From UMGS1696 sp964623635 (lineage in GTDB: Bacteria; Bacillota; Clostridia; Oscillospirales; CAG-272), in NCBI GenBank assembly GCA_964623635.1, contig CAZUUA010000003.1, positions 62,001-126,000 on the forward strand: a DNA stretch of 64,000 bases, written 5' to 3'. Position 1 is the first letter of the stretch; every line of letters begins with the position of its first letter. The notes beneath the pieces were generated by a model. It saw nothing but the letters and a program-made list of their open reading frames with translations, had not been told where the DNA came from and did no database searches. A program made the translations under genes and the position numbers. Below are positions 61,835 through 64,000 of the stretch, one piece after another.

Positions 61835-64000
61835 TTATTCCATAGGCAGCTGCTCACCCAGTACGGACAGCGAGATCCCCACTGCCGGCACCTTGTTTTT
61901 CCGCAGCTTCTGGCGGTTCTCGATCGCAGAGAGTTCCTCACCATACCGCACGGCTGTGATCTCCACCGGCTCCTTCATGGTGAACAATGTGACACCCTGG
62001 GAGCTGCGTGTAGCTTTCACAGAGATCAGCTCGGAGGAAATCAGGATCCCTTTTGCCGCACTGTTTTCCAGCAGCAGATCCATGGGCTTGCCGTCCTCGT
62101 ATATGGCCGCCACGATGGGAGACGCATCGGAGAAGGCACCGGTGAGCTTCTTCCGGTTGTTCTTGGTCTCGTAGGCCGTCACCGGGATCTTCACGCCCTT
62201 ACCGTTGGCAAACAGGAAGATCATGTTGTGCTCCTCCTTGTAGGTCTGCAGCGCCTTCATCATAATGGGATGCTCGTCGTCGTCCATGCCCAGCTTGGCA
62301 GGAATATATTCACCCAGAGCCGACGCTTTGGTGGTGTCAAAATCCTCCACCTTGGCTTTGTACACCTGCGCTTTGTCCGTGAAGAACAACAGCTCCGCGG
62401 TATTGTCGGTATCCTCGGCGTTGGCGATCTCGTCTCCATCCTTCAGTTTATGAGCGTCTGCCACACGAAGCGACTGCTGGGTGATCTTCTTGAAATATCC
62501 TTCTCTGGTCAGCACCACATGGACGGCGTAATTTTCCACCGGCTCCTCATCTGGCACCTCCGGGATGTCGTCGGCGAAAATGATCTGGGTCTTCCGGGGC
62601 TTGCCGTATTTCTTTTTGATCTGTTTTAACTGTCCGATGATATATTCCTTGACCTTGAGGTCATCTCCGATCAGCGCTTCCAGGTCGGCGATCTCCTGCT
62701 GCAGGCTCTCGATCTCCTTGATCCGCTCCACGATGTATTCCCGATTCAGGTGGCGGAGCTTGATCTCGGCGATGTATTCGGCCTGGATCTCATCGATGGA
62801 AAAGCCTTCCATCAGACGGGGCACCACATCGGATTCCCTTTCGGTCTCTCGGACGATCCGGATGGCTTTGTCGATGTCCAAAAGGATCTTGCCAAGCCCA
62901 CGAAGCAGGTGCAGCTTGTCCTTCTTTTTTGCCAGATCGTAGCTTAGCTCTCGGCGCACACAGCGCATCCGGAACCGGATCCATTCCAAAAGGATCTGCC
63001 GGATCCCCAGAAGCTTTGGCGTTTTGTCGATCAGCACATTGAAGTTGCAGGCGAAGGTATCCTCCAATGTGGTCAGCTTGAACAGGCGGTTCATCAGCGC
63101 ATCCGGGTCTGTCCCACGGCGCACGTCCAGCGTCAGCTTGAAGCCGGACAGGTCGATCTCGTCCCGCACATCGGTGATCTCCTTAACTTTGCCTTCTTTG
63201 ACCAGATCCAGGATCCGTTTCAGGATAACTTCGATGGATGTAGAATATGGAATCTGCAGGATCTCGATGCAGCTTTTTTGCTTGTCGAAGGCATATCGGG
63301 CACGCAGACGGAAGGAACCGGTGCCGGTCTCGTAGATCTTTTTCATCTGGCTGCGGTCGTAGATCAGGTTGGCACCACCAGCGAAATCCGGTGCCACGAT
63401 GAGATCCAGCAGCTTGTCCACACCGGTCTCCGGGTTCTTCAAAAGCGCAATGGTACCGTCACAGATCTCTGCCAAATTGAAAGAGCAGATATTGGACTGC
63501 AGACCCACGGCGATACCGGTGTTGGGGGAGACCAGCACATTGGGAAAGGTAGTAGGCAGCAGCGACGGCTCCTCCATGGTGTTGTCGTAGTTGGGGACCA
63601 TGTCAACGGCATTTTTATCAATACCGGCAAATATCTCAGCGCAAAAAGGATCCAGCTTGACTTCTGTGTATCGAGGTGCGGCAAAGGCCATGTCCCGGCT
63701 GTACTGCTTACCAAATGAACCTTTTGAATCCACAAACGGATGCAGCAGGGCTTCGTTGCCACGGGTCAGACGTACCATGGTCTCATAGATGGCCATATCG
63801 CCGTGGGGATTGAGCCGCATGGTCTGCCCCACCACATTGGCACTTTTGGTCCGTGCGCCGTTCATCAGCCCCATTTTGTACATGGTGTACAGCAGTTTCC
63901 GGTGGGACGGCTTGAAACCATCGATCTCCGGGATGGCACGAGCCACGATAACGGTCATCACGTAGGGCATATAATTTTTTTCTATGGTCTCTGTGATCGG
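61835..64000 (-). CDS. Type II DNA topoisomerase A subunit, 5' end outside window
   Basis: The A subunit of a GyrA/ParC-class topoisomerase, which cuts and rejoins both DNA strands. 721 residues are visible and the frame is open to the right edge (ITETIEKNYMPYVM). Seen: PEIDGFKPSHRKLLYTMY, GQTMRLNPHGDMAIYETMVRL, GKQYSRDMAFAAPRYTEVKL with the active-site tyrosine, PNYDNTMEEPSLLPTTFPN, the coiled-coil tower (RRELSYDLAKKKDKLHLLRG), and a C-terminal region with only part of a beta-pinwheel. No clear GyrA box is seen, so ParC or a divergent clostridial form is likelier. The partner B subunit should lie to the right of the window. Confidence 0.9.
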   Translation of the reverse strand, partial: PITETIEKNYMPYVMTVIVARAIPEIDGFKPSHRKLLYTMYKMGLMNGARTKSANVVGQTMRLNPHGDMAIYETMVRLTRGNEALLHPFVDSKGSFGKQYSRDMAFAAPRYTEVKLDPFCAEIFAGIDKNAVDMVPNYDNTMEEPSLLPTTFPNVLVSPNTGIAVGLQSNICSFNLAEICDGTIALLKNPETGVDKLLDLIVAPDFAGGANLIYDRSQMKKIYETGTGSFRLRARYAFDKQKSCIEILQIPYSTSIEVILKRILDLVKEGKVKEITDVRDEIDLSGFKLTLDVRRGTDPDALMNRLFKLTTLEDTFACNFNVLIDKTPKLLGIRQILLEWIRFRMRCVRRELSYDLAKKKDKLHLLRGLGKILLDIDKAIRIVRETERESDVVPRLMEGFSIDEIQAEYIAEIKLRHLNREYIVERIKEIESLQQEIADLEALIGDDLKVKEYIIGQLKQIKKKYGKPRKTQIIFADDIPEVPDEEPVENYAVHVVLTREGYFKKITQQSLRVADAHKLKDGDEIANAEDTDNTAELLFFTDKAQVYKAKVEDFDTTKASALGEYIPAKLGMDDDEHPIMMKALQTYKEEHNMIFLFANGKGVKIPVTAYETKNNRKKLTGAFSDASPIVAAIYEDGKPMDLLLENSAAKGILISSELISVKATRSSQGVTLFTMKEPVEITAVRYGEELSAIENRQKLRKNKVPAVGISLSVLGEQLPME

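Overview
The window reads as chromosome from a spore-forming member of the class Clostridia, most likely Oscillospiraceae/Ruminococcaceae. It carries the sporulation genes spoIIGA-sigE, spoIVA, a spoIID-type gene and a ylmC/ymxH-type gene. It has a PolC-type replicase, Gram-positive gene order (rpsB-tsf-pyrH-frr-uppS-cdsA-dxr-rseP-ispG-polC and dnaG-rpoD), strong AGGAGG-like ribosome binding sites, many TTGACA-17-TATAAT promoters, moderately GC-rich genes and AT-rich spacers. I cannot name the species. I see no phage, insertion sequence, CRISPR array or rRNA gene.

Layout. 1-6.7 kb: a PHP-domain protein cut by the left edge, a small decayed gene, tRNA-Arg(CCG), a GNAT acetyltransferase, then gltX-glnS-metY on the minus strand. 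6.9-13.1 kb: a DivIVA-like coiled-coil protein coupled to an XRE/TPR regulator and a GH3 glycosidase (plus strand), facing a GH42 beta-galactosidase (minus strand). 13.2-18.1 kb: secA followed by two unknown membrane proteins. 18.3-25.6 kb: trmL, cardiolipin synthase, an SGNH hydrolase, a glycerophosphodiesterase, spoIVA, and an EamA transporter behind a structured RNA leader. 25.6-40 kb: the large minus-strand cluster for translation, UMP kinase, isoprenoid, lipid, protease and DNA polymerase functions, interrupted by one secreted surface protein. 40-50 kb: ymxH-type gene, an orphan solute-binding lipoprotein, two tandem rpoD genes behind dnaG, a YigZ protein, hflX and rpmE. 49-51 kb: spoIIGA-sigE. 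51-55.7 kb: a two-gene unknown pair (DUF6323/DUF6179-like) under face-to-face promoters, trmB, and a HAAS/DUF4097-type membrane pair with a TSCPD protein. 55.9-64 kb: a GH110-like glycosidase, an MFS transporter, a large SpoIID/SPOR protein, a small secreted protein, and a type II topoisomerase A subunit cut by the right edge.

How the genes fit together. Most of the window is housekeeping. The accessory part points to use of galactose- and xylose-containing glycans (GH3, GH42, GH110-like, MFS, solute-binding protein), a surface protein with a probable sugar-binding fold, and endospore formation. The least explained items are the face-to-face promoters driving the DUF6323/DUF6179-like pair, the GC-rich leader of the EamA gene, the tandem rpoD genes, and the in-frame duplication of the tsf 3' end. 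All family assignments are from reading translated sequence and memory of the families; no database search was run.
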